Assembly: GCA_902631255.1 (NCBI GenBank)
Contig: CACOXS010000004.1
Span: forward strand, 1-63,892
Source of the DNA: an uncultured Pelagibacteraceae bacterium
GTDB taxonomy: Bacteria; Pseudomonadota; Alphaproteobacteria; Pelagibacterales; Pelagibacteraceae
Direction: 5' to 3'
DNA: 63,892 bases
The translations under genes were made by a program, and so were the position numbers. Shown here piece by piece: positions 30,098 through 38,678 of this stretch. The notes below the pieces were generated by a model that saw only the letters and a list, made by a program, of their open reading frames with translations, was not told where the DNA came from and did no database searches. Numbering within the stretch: position 1 is the first letter of the stretch; every line of letters starts with the position of its first letter.

Positions 30098-32422
30098 ATG
30101 GACAGAAAAAAAATATTTAAAGAAATTGAAAATGGTAATTTTTCACTTCAAGATGCTGATGAAAAGTTAAAAGCAGATAAAGAAATTGTTCTTGCAGCGT
30201 TAAAAGAATCTGGAGATGATCTTGAATATGTCGATGACAAACTCAAAACGAATAAAGAAATTGTTCTTGTAGCGGTAAAACAATCTGCCTATGCTCTTCA
30301 ATATGCCAATGACCAGTTAAAAGCAGATAAAGATGTTGTTCTTGAAGCGGTAAAATCAGCTGGCTATGCACTTCAATATGCCGATGACCAGTTAAAAGCA
30401 GATAAAAATTTTGTTCTTGCTGCGATAAAACAAGAGGGTTCTTCTGCTCTTGAATTTGCCGATAAAAAATTAAAAGGAGATAAAGAAGTTGTTCTTTTAG
30501 CAGTAAAACAATATGGTTCTGCTCTTGAATTTGCCGATAAAAAATTAAAAGGAGATAAAGAAGTTGTTCTTGCAGCCGTAAAACAAGAGGGTTCTGCTTT
30601 TCAATATGCCGATGACCAGTTAAAATCAGATAAAGATATTGCTCTTGCGCTGGTAAAACAAGATGTATCGTTTCTTAAACGTGCCGATGACAAGTTAAAA
30701 GCAGATAAAGATGTTGTTCTTGCAGCGGTAAAAAAAGAGGCTTCTGTTCTTGAATTCGCTAACGATAAGTTAAAAGCAGATAAAGATGTTGTTCTTGCAG
30801 CGGTAAAACAAGAGGGACAACGACAAACGCATTATCAAGCTTCTGTTCTTGAATTCGCCGACGATAAGTTAAAAGCTGACAAAGAAATTATACTTACAGC
30901 TGTAAAACAAGATGCTTCTACTCTTCAATACGCCGACGACAAGTTAAAAGCAAATAAAGAAGTTGTTCTTGCGGCTGTAAAACAAGATGGTTCTGCTATT
31001 CAATATGCCAATAAGAAGTTAAAAGCAGATAAAGAAGTTGTTCTTGCGGCGGTAAAAAAATATGGCTACGCTCTTGAATATGCCGATAAGAAGTTAAGAG
31101 CTGATAAAAAAATTGTTCTTACTGCGATAAAACAATCTGGTTCTGCTCTTTATGCTGCCAATAAGAAATTAAGAGCTGATAAAAAAATTGTTCTTACTGC
31201 GATAAAACAAGATGCTTCTACTCTTCAATACGCCGATAAAAAGTTAAAAGCAAATAAAGAAGTTGTTCTTACTGCGATAAAACAAGATGCTTCTACTCTT
31301 CAAAATGCCGATAAAAAGTTAAAAGCTAATAAAAAGATTGTTCTTGTAGCGGTAAAACAATATGGCCATGCTCTAGAATATGCCGATAAGAAGTTAAAAG
31401 CAGATAAAGACGTTGTTCTTGAGGCGGTAAAACAATCTGGTTCTGCCCTTGAATATGCCAATAAGAAGTTAAAAGCAGATAAAGAAGTTGTTCTTGCAGC
31501 TGCCAAAAAATACACCTCTGTTCTTGAATACGCCGATAAAAATTTAAGAGCAAACAAAAAATTTATTATTGCTGCAGTAAAACAATCTGGCTATGCACTT
31601 CAATATGCCGAAGACAAGTTAAAAGCTGATAAAGAAATTGTTCTTATTGCATTAAAAAAAGATGGTATGGCTATTCAATTCGCTAACGACAAGTTAAAAG
31701 TTGACAAAGAAGTTGTTATCGCAGCAGTAAAACAAGATGAAAATGCTGTTCAATATGCAGGGGACAAGGTTCGATTTGATAAGTCATTTATGAAAAAACT
31801 CCTTCCTAAAGAAGAAATTTTCGAAAAATATTTTATGGATAAAGAAAATTTAGAATATAAATATTCAGTTCATATTAGCGGGTCAGGTGGAGAAAGAAAA
31901 GCTGGCGAGATCTCAAAAAAGACATATGAGTTTTTTGCTAATGACAATGATTTGCTGACTTCCCATGTTTATCATGATGAAAATGGAGGCATACCAGAGG
32001 ATGTTCAGATAGGACCTTGGTATGACGCAGGTAGTTTTTTCGAGTCAACAAGTTATAGTTTTGGTGATAGTAAACTTGAACTCGATAGAGAAGATCAAAC
32101 GATTGAAATTCCTATGGACGAAAATTCATTAAAAAAGATTGGAGCTAAACTTATTCGAACTAAAAAAGATTTTATAGATGGTGTTAAAAAGGGGGAAACA
32201 GGTTATTTTTTCCTAGGTGAAAGAACTGAAAAAGGTGGTTTGAGCTCTGAACTTGTTATTGATCATCCTTTTGATCCTAAAAAACTAAAAGTGGAAACTT
32301 GTAATTTTAATGGATGGGAAACGATTGAATCTATTACTTACGATAACCAGGATATCGAACATCATATGGGGGATAGCACTTTTAAAGGTGAGGACTTTCA
32401 AGTAATTGAAGTAAAAAATTAA
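30098..32422 (+). CDS. DUF4116-type repeat protein with unique C-terminal domain
   Basis: In this 774-residue protein, after a related first unit (1-26), 21 repeats of about 25 residues run to about residue 560. The pattern is DKEVVLAAVKQ-x(3-4)-ALQYADKKLKA, which matches the DUF4116 repeat family. Repeat 4 has one extra residue, and repeat 9 carries an insertion (QRQTHYQ). Residues about 575-774 are non-repetitive and acidic, with no signal peptide or membrane helix; I do not recognise them. The repeats would form stacked helical pairs, likely a protein-binding solenoid. Confidence 0.85.
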   Translation: MDRKKIFKEIENGNFSLQDADEKLKADKEIVLAALKESGDDLEYVDDKLKTNKEIVLVAVKQSAYALQYANDQLKADKDVVLEAVKSAGYALQYADDQLKADKNFVLAAIKQEGSSALEFADKKLKGDKEVVLLAVKQYGSALEFADKKLKGDKEVVLAAVKQEGSAFQYADDQLKSDKDIALALVKQDVSFLKRADDKLKADKDVVLAAVKKEASVLEFANDKLKADKDVVLAAVKQEGQRQTHYQASVLEFADDKLKADKEIILTAVKQDASTLQYADDKLKANKEVVLAAVKQDGSAIQYANKKLKADKEVVLAAVKKYGYALEYADKKLRADKKIVLTAIKQSGSALYAANKKLRADKKIVLTAIKQDASTLQYADKKLKANKEVVLTAIKQDASTLQNADKKLKANKKIVLVAVKQYGHALEYADKKLKADKDVVLEAVKQSGSALEYANKKLKADKEVVLAAAKKYTSVLEYADKNLRANKKFIIAAVKQSGYALQYAEDKLKADKEIVLIALKKDGMAIQFANDKLKVDKEVVIAAVKQDENAVQYAGDKVRFDKSFMKKLLPKEEIFEKYFMDKENLEYKYSVHISGSGGERKAGEISKKTYEFFANDNDLLTSHVYHDENGGIPEDVQIGPWYDAGSFFESTSYSFGDSKLELDREDQTIEIPMDENSLKKIGAKLIRTKKDFIDGVKKGETGYFFLGERTEKGGLSSELVIDHPFDPKKLKVETCNFNGWETIESITYDNQDIEHHMGDSTFKGEDFQVIEVKN
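30176..31777 (+). repeat. In-frame tandem repeat array, 75-base unit, 21 copies
   Basis: The DNA encoding the DUF4116 repeats is itself repetitive. Blocks such as AAGTTAAAAGCAGATAAAGA and GTTGTTCTTGC recur about every 75 bases. Some neighbouring units are nearly identical, for example the two copies around 30460-30560, which suggests recent unit duplication or conversion. There is no spacer diversity, so it is not CRISPR. Confidence 0.9.
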
Positions 32423-32433
32423 GAATAAATTTA

Positions 32434-32546
32434 ATGGATAAAAAAGAAGCATTAAAAATAGTTCAAGAATCTGGGTCTGACTTAGTAAATCTATCTGATA
32501 AATTTAAAAAGATAAAGATGTTGTCTTAGAGAATTTAAAGTATTAA
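32434..32546 (+). pseudogene. Frameshifted remnant of a DUF4116-type repeat
   Basis: An ATG at 32434 opens MDKKEALKIVQESGSDLVNLSDKF, clearly one DUF4116 unit, but the frame ends at TAG 32527-32529. Shifting by one base after the A-run gives KDKDVVLENLKY and a TAA at 32544-32546, restoring the family pattern. It is probably a decayed duplicate of the preceding gene. Confidence 0.65.
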
Positions 32547-32569
32547 ATATCAGTAAGTTATTTAATTAT

Positions 32570-33922
32570 ATGGATATAACTAGCTCAATTAAAAAATACA
32601 AAAATTCAGTTACAAGGAAATATATCTCATTATCTAATGATGAAATAGATACAATCACAAAAGGAAATTACTGGTTTTCAAAAAAATATGATGGACAGTT
32701 ATGGTTTTATTCTAAATCAAATAAAAACTCAAAAATAATTAATTCTAATGAAAATGATATTTCAACTTTAACAAGTGAGATTAAAAAAGAATTAGACAAA
32801 AAATTATCAAAGACAAAAAATATTATTCTGGCAGGTGAATTATATTATTTAACAAAAGAAAGAGAGCGTTATGGAGATACTATTTCTGGACTTGGAGACA
32901 AATCAAAAAGAAAAAATCTTAGATTGGGTATCTTTGATATAGTCATATCTGATAAACTTTTAAGTAGTTTTGAGGAAAAATATAAATTTTTAAAAAAAAA
33001 CTTAGGTGAAAATTCTAAAAATTTGTCCCATGTATTAGAGCAAAAACAGATAAAACATTCAGATGTAAATAAATATTTTAAAGAAATAGTAATTAAAAAT
33101 AATGCTGAAGGTTTAATTATCAGAAATGATAGTATTGTTTACAAAATTAAAAAAGAAGAAACAGCAGACTTTTTAATTACCGGATATACATTAGGAAGTA
33201 ATGCCAATCAAATTAGATCTGTCTCTTTAGGAGTTTTTTTAAATGAAAAAGAAATTATGCATGTGGGTTCGTGTGGAAACATACCAACTAATTTAAGAAA
33301 AGATCTTTATAAAAAATTAACAAAATTAAAAGTCAGTTCAAATTTCCAAAAGATTGCCTCAAATGGATCTGCTTATAATTTTGTAAAACCTGAAATTGTT
33401 TGTGAAGTAAAATTATTAGAGTTTCAAGGAGATAAGTCAAACGATCAACCTATTCGACACTTAAAATATGAATATTCAAATAAGTCACTTAATGCAACAG
33501 GTAGAGCAAGATCGGTATCTGTTTTAAATAGTAATATAGTTAATATTCGATCAGATAAAAAAGCCAATTTTGATGATTGTGGTTTAAATCAGATTATAAG
33601 AATAAGTGGAATTCCTAAAGGTGAATTTAAAGAAATAAACAATAAAGATTTGCCTAAAAGTAAAATTATCAAAAGAGAGATATTTAAAAAAGAGAGTAAA
33701 AAAGGAATTGCTATTAAAAAATTTTTGTTTTGGAAATCTAATAAAGAAAAATCGTCAGATTATCCTTCTTTTCTTTGTTATTATTTAGATTATTCAGAAG
33801 GTAGGAGCGACCCTATCAAAAGAAAATTATATCCCTTTGAAGATGAAAAACTTGGTCTTGGACATTTGAAAAAACTAATCGATGAAAATGTCAAAAAGGG
33901 TTGGGAGAAACACAATGGCTAG
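32570..33922 (+). CDS. ATP-dependent DNA ligase-like nucleotidyltransferase
   Basis: The 450-residue protein carries the ligase motifs in order: I, KYDG with K39; III, LAGELYYL with E90; IIIa, LGIFDIVIS; IV, AEGLIIRN at 179-186; V, YKIKKEETADFLITGY with K192/K194. An OB-like part follows (HVGSCGNIP, then FVKPEIVCEVKLLEF, RHLKYEY). No N-terminal DNA-binding domain is present. Residues about 340-450 are an unrecognised extension. It should seal DNA (or RNA) nicks using ATP. It heads a tight plus-strand gene run. Confidence 0.8.
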   Translation: MDITSSIKKYKNSVTRKYISLSNDEIDTITKGNYWFSKKYDGQLWFYSKSNKNSKIINSNENDISTLTSEIKKELDKKLSKTKNIILAGELYYLTKERERYGDTISGLGDKSKRKNLRLGIFDIVISDKLLSSFEEKYKFLKKNLGENSKNLSHVLEQKQIKHSDVNKYFKEIVIKNNAEGLIIRNDSIVYKIKKEETADFLITGYTLGSNANQIRSVSLGVFLNEKEIMHVGSCGNIPTNLRKDLYKKLTKLKVSSNFQKIASNGSAYNFVKPEIVCEVKLLEFQGDKSNDQPIRHLKYEYSNKSLNATGRARSVSVLNSNIVNIRSDKKANFDDCGLNQIIRISGIPKGEFKEINNKDLPKSKIIKREIFKKESKKGIAIKKFLFWKSNKEKSSDYPSFLCYYLDYSEGRSDPIKRKLYPFEDEKLGLGHLKKLIDENVKKGWEKHNG

Positions 33923-34514
33923 AGAACTAATTCTTAGTCTCAATAAAAAGAACTCAAGTTTTGGAATATCTAAAATTGATAGAAAAAAACTTTATGGTTT
34001 CAAAAAAAGACTTTATTTAGATGAAAAAGGCAAAGAATGCTCGAGAGCTAATTTAGAAGAAGAAACTGGTATTGTTTTTGTTAGCAGTGATATCAGCAGC
34101 TCTTATTTAGATCATAAAGGTAATTTTATCGATAAAAAAGAACTGGAAGCAATTGATGATAATGGCAAAAAAGTAAGAAAGGAAGATTCAACTCTTGGCA
34201 AAGATGTGCAATTAAAATCTGCGTCTGAAGAAGATGCGTTGAATTTAAAAGTTAATTCAGTCTACCACCTAGAACCTAAAAATTTTGATAAAGATTTAAA
34301 ATCGAAATTGGATAAAGGTGAAATATTTAGTTTTCCTTTTAATTACTATTCAGATTTTAAATTAGAAGATGGAATTATTTTAAAAGGTGAAAAGGATTAT
34401 TTTGCTTTAATTGGAAGAAAAACGATGTGTAATTGGATTGGAGAACACAGTGATGAACTTCCTGAAGAAGTGGAAGAATTTGAGGATAATGATTTAGATT
34501 TTGAGATGATGTAA
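33915..34514 (+). CDS. Hypothetical protein, ligase-operon member
   Basis: The chosen ATG at 33915 overlaps the ligase stop by 8 bases. The protein of about 199 residues begins MARELILSLNKKNSSFGISKIDRKKLYG and ends in an acidic tail. It looks soluble and folded. Alternation such as LYLDEKGKECSRANL and SSYLDHKGNFIDKKELEAID suggests beta hairpins. The N-terminal pattern and ligase context faintly recall Ku, but not enough to call it. Confidence 0.75.
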   Translation: MARELILSLNKKNSSFGISKIDRKKLYGFKKRLYLDEKGKECSRANLEEETGIVFVSSDISSSYLDHKGNFIDKKELEAIDDNGKKVRKEDSTLGKDVQLKSASEEDALNLKVNSVYHLEPKNFDKDLKSKLDKGEIFSFPFNYYSDFKLEDGIILKGEKDYFALIGRKTMCNWIGEHSDELPEEVEEFEDNDLDFEMM

Positions 34515-35218
34515 TGACTACAGCTTTAAAAGAAATACATATAGAAAATTCAAAGAAAAGAGATGCCAGTGTCAGGTTTGTATCTTTAATAAGGGAAAAG
34601 GATCCAAAACTTGCTTATAAAGGTAAAACTATCAAAAATTCTAGATTATTGATTAGTTCTGATGAAACTTCAGAGGACAGTTTGATCAACAAACATAAAT
34701 CTAAATTAGCAGAAAGTATTTTAAAAGAGGATGTGGACGTTGATATTGAATATGCAGGAAAATTTATTGGTGATATCGATAGAATTTTATTTAACTCCAA
34801 AAATGAAATCCTTTATTCACCACCTAAAATCAAAGAGGTTTTATTTAGTAAAGAGGGAAAAGAAGTAAAAAAACAAGATCCAAAAGAAATTGTCCCCAAT
34901 GTAAGAGATGACACCCCTCCCCTTAAATGGACAGGTAAGTTTTTTAAAAGAGAAGACGTATTAAAAAAATTTGTAATTAATAAAAGTATCCAACTAAGAC
35001 ACACTGATGGTTTAACTTTTGAATTTTTATACGATATGGCAAAAACACTAGATGATAAAAAAAGTCTGATGTTTTTAGGGGGCGGTAAATCTGGCAAAGA
35101 GCCTTTAATATTTCAAACAAATGGAAGTCCATATAGAGGATTTTTAGATGGTAGAATAAATAAAAAACAATACCAATTAATTTTAAGACTAAGCAATATG
35201 GAGTTAAAAAATATATAG
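34514..35218 (+). CDS. Hypothetical protein, ligase-operon member
   Basis: The ATG overlaps the previous stop (TAATG). The 234-residue product is unrecognised. The C-terminal half looks strongly constrained: PPLKWTGKFFKREDVL, SIQLRHTDGLTFEFLYDMAK, LMFLGGGKSGKEPLIFQTNG and SPYRGFLDGRI. There is no signal peptide or membrane segment. Coupling to the ligase gene suggests a shared job. Confidence 0.72.
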   Translation: MTTALKEIHIENSKKRDASVRFVSLIREKDPKLAYKGKTIKNSRLLISSDETSEDSLINKHKSKLAESILKEDVDVDIEYAGKFIGDIDRILFNSKNEILYSPPKIKEVLFSKEGKEVKKQDPKEIVPNVRDDTPPLKWTGKFFKREDVLKKFVINKSIQLRHTDGLTFEFLYDMAKTLDDKKSLMFLGGGKSGKEPLIFQTNGSPYRGFLDGRINKKQYQLILRLSNMELKNI

Positions 35219-35228
35219 TAAAAATGAT

Positions 35229-35564
35229 ATGAGTGACCAAGAAGAAATTTCTAGCAAACTTTTGGAAAAAATAACTAAAGAATTTGACAATGATGGTGAC
35301 ATTATTGTTGGCGATGAGGACAAATTGATAATGATAAGATCAGGTTCAGAACATGATACCGAATACTATATCACTATTGAAAAAGTCTTAGGAGATGAAC
35401 CTGAAAATTATGAATATAAAATAATTGAACAATATTTAATGAAAAACGGTGATACCAACACAATGAAAAAAGCTCTAGAGGAATACCTTATGCATGCAAG
35501 TAAATTAAATTTAGCTAATGAGTATGGTGGAACAATTAAGTATTTAAATCAATTTTTTTCCTAA
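35229..35564 (+). CDS. Small acidic hypothetical protein
   Basis: This 111-residue acidic protein (DNDGDIIVGDEDKL..., then helical MKKALEEYLMHASKL) lies 10 bases after the preceding gene. No known family is recognised. Its size and charge would suit an adaptor or inhibitor, but that is a guess. Confidence 0.65.
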   Translation: MSDQEEISSKLLEKITKEFDNDGDIIVGDEDKLIMIRSGSEHDTEYYITIEKVLGDEPENYEYKIIEQYLMKNGDTNTMKKALEEYLMHASKLNLANEYGGTIKYLNQFFS

Positions 35565-35626
35565 AAATTAATATTCATTTTCTCTAAAACTAGGTACAAT
35601 GGATCTAAAAAAGATATAGTTTTGTT

Positions 35627-36121
35627 ATGCCGTTTAATATTAAAGAAAATTTTAAAGGTAAAAAATTAACTAAAATTTCAGTTCATTTACATAAAATATC
35701 TGAAAGAGAAGATGCTATTGGGACATATACTTTTGAGGATGGAACCACTAAGGAAGGCGGTGCATACCTCAACAATGTGTTGAGTGGTACTATAGATTTT
35801 CCCAATGAAGATGGAAATTTTAAAGATTTTACAGAAAGGTTAAAAGATAATGAATGGACTCAATATATTAGACAATTCATTGATAATTTTAGTGGTGAAG
35901 GAAAATCTATAGATTATGAAGAAGATGAGTTTGAGAATTGGGAACATATTGATACTAGTGATTGTGAATACGATGCAAATAAAGAACCAACTGACATATA
36001 TTTATATTTTGGAGATGAAGAAATTCAATTTAATTTAAATAATGAAAATTTATATGAATTTAAGGATTTGAAATATTCTAAAGAGGATATTATTGAACTA
36101 GTAAAACATTTTAATAAATAA
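35627..36121 (+). CDS. Acidic hypothetical protein
   Basis: The 164-residue protein has an FTSKK-like beta opening (KKLTKISVHLHKISEREDAIGTY..) and a very acidic second half (IDYEEDEFENWEHIDTSD). Its stop overlaps the next start by one base. Not recognised. Confidence 0.65.
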   Translation: MPFNIKENFKGKKLTKISVHLHKISEREDAIGTYTFEDGTTKEGGAYLNNVLSGTIDFPNEDGNFKDFTERLKDNEWTQYIRQFIDNFSGEGKSIDYEEDEFENWEHIDTSDCEYDANKEPTDIYLYFGDEEIQFNLNNENLYEFKDLKYSKEDIIELVKHFNK

Positions 36122-37374
36122 TGACTACAAAGAAAAAAAGTAAAAAGAAAAAAAGTAAAAAGAAAAAAGTCAAAAAAAAAGAGGACTGGTCAGAAATTTC
36201 ATTTTCAACTTCGGAATTAACTTATTATGATTTAATTGTTGAAGAAAAAAATTTAAATTCTATTGAAAAAATAAATGAACAAATTTCAAACGTTATTGGA
36301 GGTGGAGAAAATGTGTCTACATCCCATTTGGTCCTTGGAGATCTAAAACACTATAAGGATAAAGCCCTTAACTCAAGCTATCTCACAATAGACAGCACTG
36401 ATATCACTTCTTTTGATTACACAATTGAAAACCAAGGTAAATTAGTTGCAACACCAAAAAAGGGGGAAGTTGTTTTTATATTTTACTATCGTTATGACCA
36501 TGCAGGTTATTCTCTCACAAAAAATAAAAATTTTACTAATGTTTGTTTTAAAGTGAAATCGTTTAAGAACGAGGCGGTTTTGGCAGAAATGGACGACCCA
36601 GGTTTTGAACTCACTGCGCATGATGCAAGCGGTGGTGGTGTGATGTGTTTAGAAATTATATGTGCTAACGGAAAAACTTTTGAGGGATCGGTAGAGTACA
36701 AAGATGATTTAATTCAAGAGTTTCATACTTATCTTACTAATAAGCAAAAAAAACTTTCGCAAGATAAAGGTGAAAATTATTTAATCAAAATACGACCCTC
36801 TTTTCTATTCAATAAAATAAATGATTGGGAAAACGACGAAGGCCTAGATAAAGATGATAAACCAACTCAAGAAGCTACAGACTATTGTATTGTTCAGTTA
36901 AAAGCTTTTATTGATGAATTAAAAGAAAAAGTTGATGGAATAATTGGAGAAAAGATTCTAATAAGCACCAAACACCCAAGTTACTCCGATAGTTCCAAGG
37001 CCTCCTTTAATTCAGAAGACTTTCATGAATTAAGTGAATTTAAAAATACGTTTAAATCTATCGATTGGCAAGATCTAAATGTTTACATTTTATTAACAAA
37101 AGAAATATCAGGAAAAGATCTTAATAGTACATTTTTAAGTATGTCTGACTATGCTTTTGGTGCTAGCTATATTACTGAGGGTGAAATTGTTACTCAAGGT
37201 TATGACAATGGAGAATATGATACTGGCTATTTTGCTGTAACTCTAGGTAATTGGGATCTTGATGTAGAACAATATTTAAACAAAGGTAGTTATGTCCATT
37301 TGTCCTTAGAAGAATATAACAAAGTTTTGACTTATCTTACTAATAAGCAAAAAAAACTTTCGCAGAATAATTAA
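36121..37374 (+). CDS. Hypothetical protein with lysine-rich N-terminus and internal repeat
   Basis: The 417-residue protein opens with a lysine/serine run (about residues 3-21), then a globular part including VVFIFYYRYDHAGYSLTKN and DDPGFELTAHDASGGGVMC. The peptide TYLTNKQKKLSQ appears near residues 203-214 and again at the C-terminus, encoded by an exact 35-base repeat. Start and stop overlap both neighbours by one base. No family recognised. Confidence 0.7.
   Translation: MTTKKKSKKKKSKKKKVKKKEDWSEISFSTSELTYYDLIVEEKNLNSIEKINEQISNVIGGGENVSTSHLVLGDLKHYKDKALNSSYLTIDSTDITSFDYTIENQGKLVATPKKGEVVFIFYYRYDHAGYSLTKNKNFTNVCFKVKSFKNEAVLAEMDDPGFELTAHDASGGGVMCLEIICANGKTFEGSVEYKDDLIQEFHTYLTNKQKKLSQDKGENYLIKIRPSFLFNKINDWENDEGLDKDDKPTQEATDYCIVQLKAFIDELKEKVDGIIGEKILISTKHPSYSDSSKASFNSEDFHELSEFKNTFKSIDWQDLNVYILLTKEISGKDLNSTFLSMSDYAFGASYITEGEIVTQGYDNGEYDTGYFAVTLGNWDLDVEQYLNKGSYVHLSLEEYNKVLTYLTNKQKKLSQNN
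36727..36761 (+). repeat. 35-base direct repeat, copy 1
   Basis: Exact copy of 37330-37364, 603 bases (201 codons) apart and in the same frame. It encodes TYLTNKQKKLS and begins ACTTATCTTACTAATAAGC. Confidence 0.85.
37330..37364 (+). repeat. 35-base direct repeat, copy 2
   Basis: Exact copy of 36727-36761, placed at the very end of the same gene. Recombination between the two would remove 201 codons without changing the frame. Confidence 0.85.
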
Positions 37375-38030
37375 TGAATTTGAGCGAACATCAAAAGGTA
37401 AAGCTTCAAGCAAAAGGACATATTCATTGGATAGATAAAAAATCAAATAGTATTTATAAAATATATAAAATATTTAATCTTTTAGATGACTTAAAAGATA
37501 TTGAAAAAAGATTAAGTCAAATAGTTAAGCTTTCATCTTCAATGGATTTTATACCTCAAACAAATTATTTCTACGAGGAAGATTTACTAGTAATGAAACA
37601 AAAATGTTTAATAAATAAAAAAAAATTAAAAGAAATTGATCCTTCAGAAAAAATAAAATTAATAAAAAAATTTGCTCAATCACTTGATAAACTATATGCA
37701 GAGGAATTTGTACATGGTGATATTAATCGAAAAAATATCATCTATTCTGAAAATAACTTATTTTTAATTGATTTTGAACCATCACTACTACAAATTAAAG
37801 ATCAGACCAAGCAATGGATGTCCACAAGACCATATCGACATCACGCGGATATTCAAAATAATAATATTACAGCAAAGTCAGACTTTCTAGGTTTTGCATG
37901 TTTTGCAAAATGGTTTTTATTTAACAGCAATTGTCCACAGCATTATGTAAAGGAATGTTCAAAAATAATTACTAAGTTGAAATTTCAATCATCTCCTTTC
38001 CAAAACTTAATAAAACTATTTGCTAATTAA
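37374..38030 (+). CDS. Protein-kinase-like protein
   Basis: The 218-residue protein has the eukaryotic-like kinase core in compact form. A VAIK-like lysine lies in YKIYKIF (K29/K32). The catalytic loop is HGDINRKN (H114, D116, N121), followed by LIDFEPS (D133, DFE replacing DFG), an activation-segment-like STRPYRHHADI, then KSDFLGFACFAKWFL, resembling the SDVWSLG helix. It lacks a glycine-rich loop. Its start overlaps the preceding stop. Possible substrates are the neighbouring proteins. Confidence 0.72.
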   Translation: MNLSEHQKVKLQAKGHIHWIDKKSNSIYKIYKIFNLLDDLKDIEKRLSQIVKLSSSMDFIPQTNYFYEEDLLVMKQKCLINKKKLKEIDPSEKIKLIKKFAQSLDKLYAEEFVHGDINRKNIIYSENNLFLIDFEPSLLQIKDQTKQWMSTRPYRHHADIQNNNITAKSDFLGFACFAKWFLFNSNCPQHYVKECSKIITKLKFQSSPFQNLIKLFAN

Positions 38031-38075
38031 ACTAATTTGCTTTTGTCTTACTCTTATTTTATTTTAATTAGAAAT

Positions 38076-38663
38076 TTACTTATTTAATGAGTCGAAATAA
38101 TTAGTCAGAACTTCTTCTGCACTTTTTCCGTCTTCCACTTGTTTCTCTAACGAGGATATAATAGAAAAATCTTTAAAATCTTTATCTTTAAATAATGTAT
38201 TTTTGACTTCTACTAATTTGTCTCTCGCAGACAAAGGTTGGACTTTAGATTTTGTACCCTCACTTTTACTTTCTTTTGCGTTCATCATACGAACATTAAC
38301 TTGATCAGGTGATATTTTTTGAGCGTTGTCTAGAGTTGAAGAATTAACATATTGTCTTCCTTGAACTACAAGTGGAAAATCCACAAACAAGTCCTCAGAT
38401 TTTGAAAATATAAAGCATTTTTTATCTGGATCCATATAACCTTTGCTTGGATCTGATTTTTCAAATTTTTCTATATAATATTTTTTAACAACCATTTGAT
38501 TACTGCCAACAAGATATACATATGCATATTTTAAAGTATTGATCTTGTCATCTTTGATTGACCATTCACCAAGAGTTTTGTTTTGTTTGTCTTGTTTAAT
38601 ATTTTTGATGTAGTTTTCGTAGGTAACCGAAAAGACTAGACTATCTTCAACTAAATTATCCAT
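38076..38663 (-). CDS. Hypothetical protein
   Basis: The 195-residue soluble protein is convergent with the kinase-like gene. The N-terminal half appears beta-rich (INTLKYAYVYLVGSNQMVVKKYYIEKF), the middle polar, the end helical (LEKQVEDGKSAEEVLTNYFDSL). No family recognised. Confidence 0.65.
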   Translation of the reverse strand: MDNLVEDSLVFSVTYENYIKNIKQDKQNKTLGEWSIKDDKINTLKYAYVYLVGSNQMVVKKYYIEKFEKSDPSKGYMDPDKKCFIFSKSEDLFVDFPLVVQGRQYVNSSTLDNAQKISPDQVNVRMMNAKESKSEGTKSKVQPLSARDKLVEVKNTLFKDKDFKDFSIISSLEKQVEDGKSAEEVLTNYFDSLNK

Positions 38664-38678
38664 AACTTACTAATAAAT

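Noticed and set aside
31300-31557. Antisense open frames in the DUF4116 repeat region
   Set aside because: They mirror the repeat and have repetitive, implausible composition; shadows of the real gene.
30176-31777. CRISPR-like array
   Set aside because: Unit is 75 bases, entirely coding, without unique spacers or cas genes.
33915-34514. Ku-type end-joining protein
   Set aside because: Ligase context and a MAR..FG..KLYG start are suggestive, but the core Ku strands and length do not match; kept as hypothetical.
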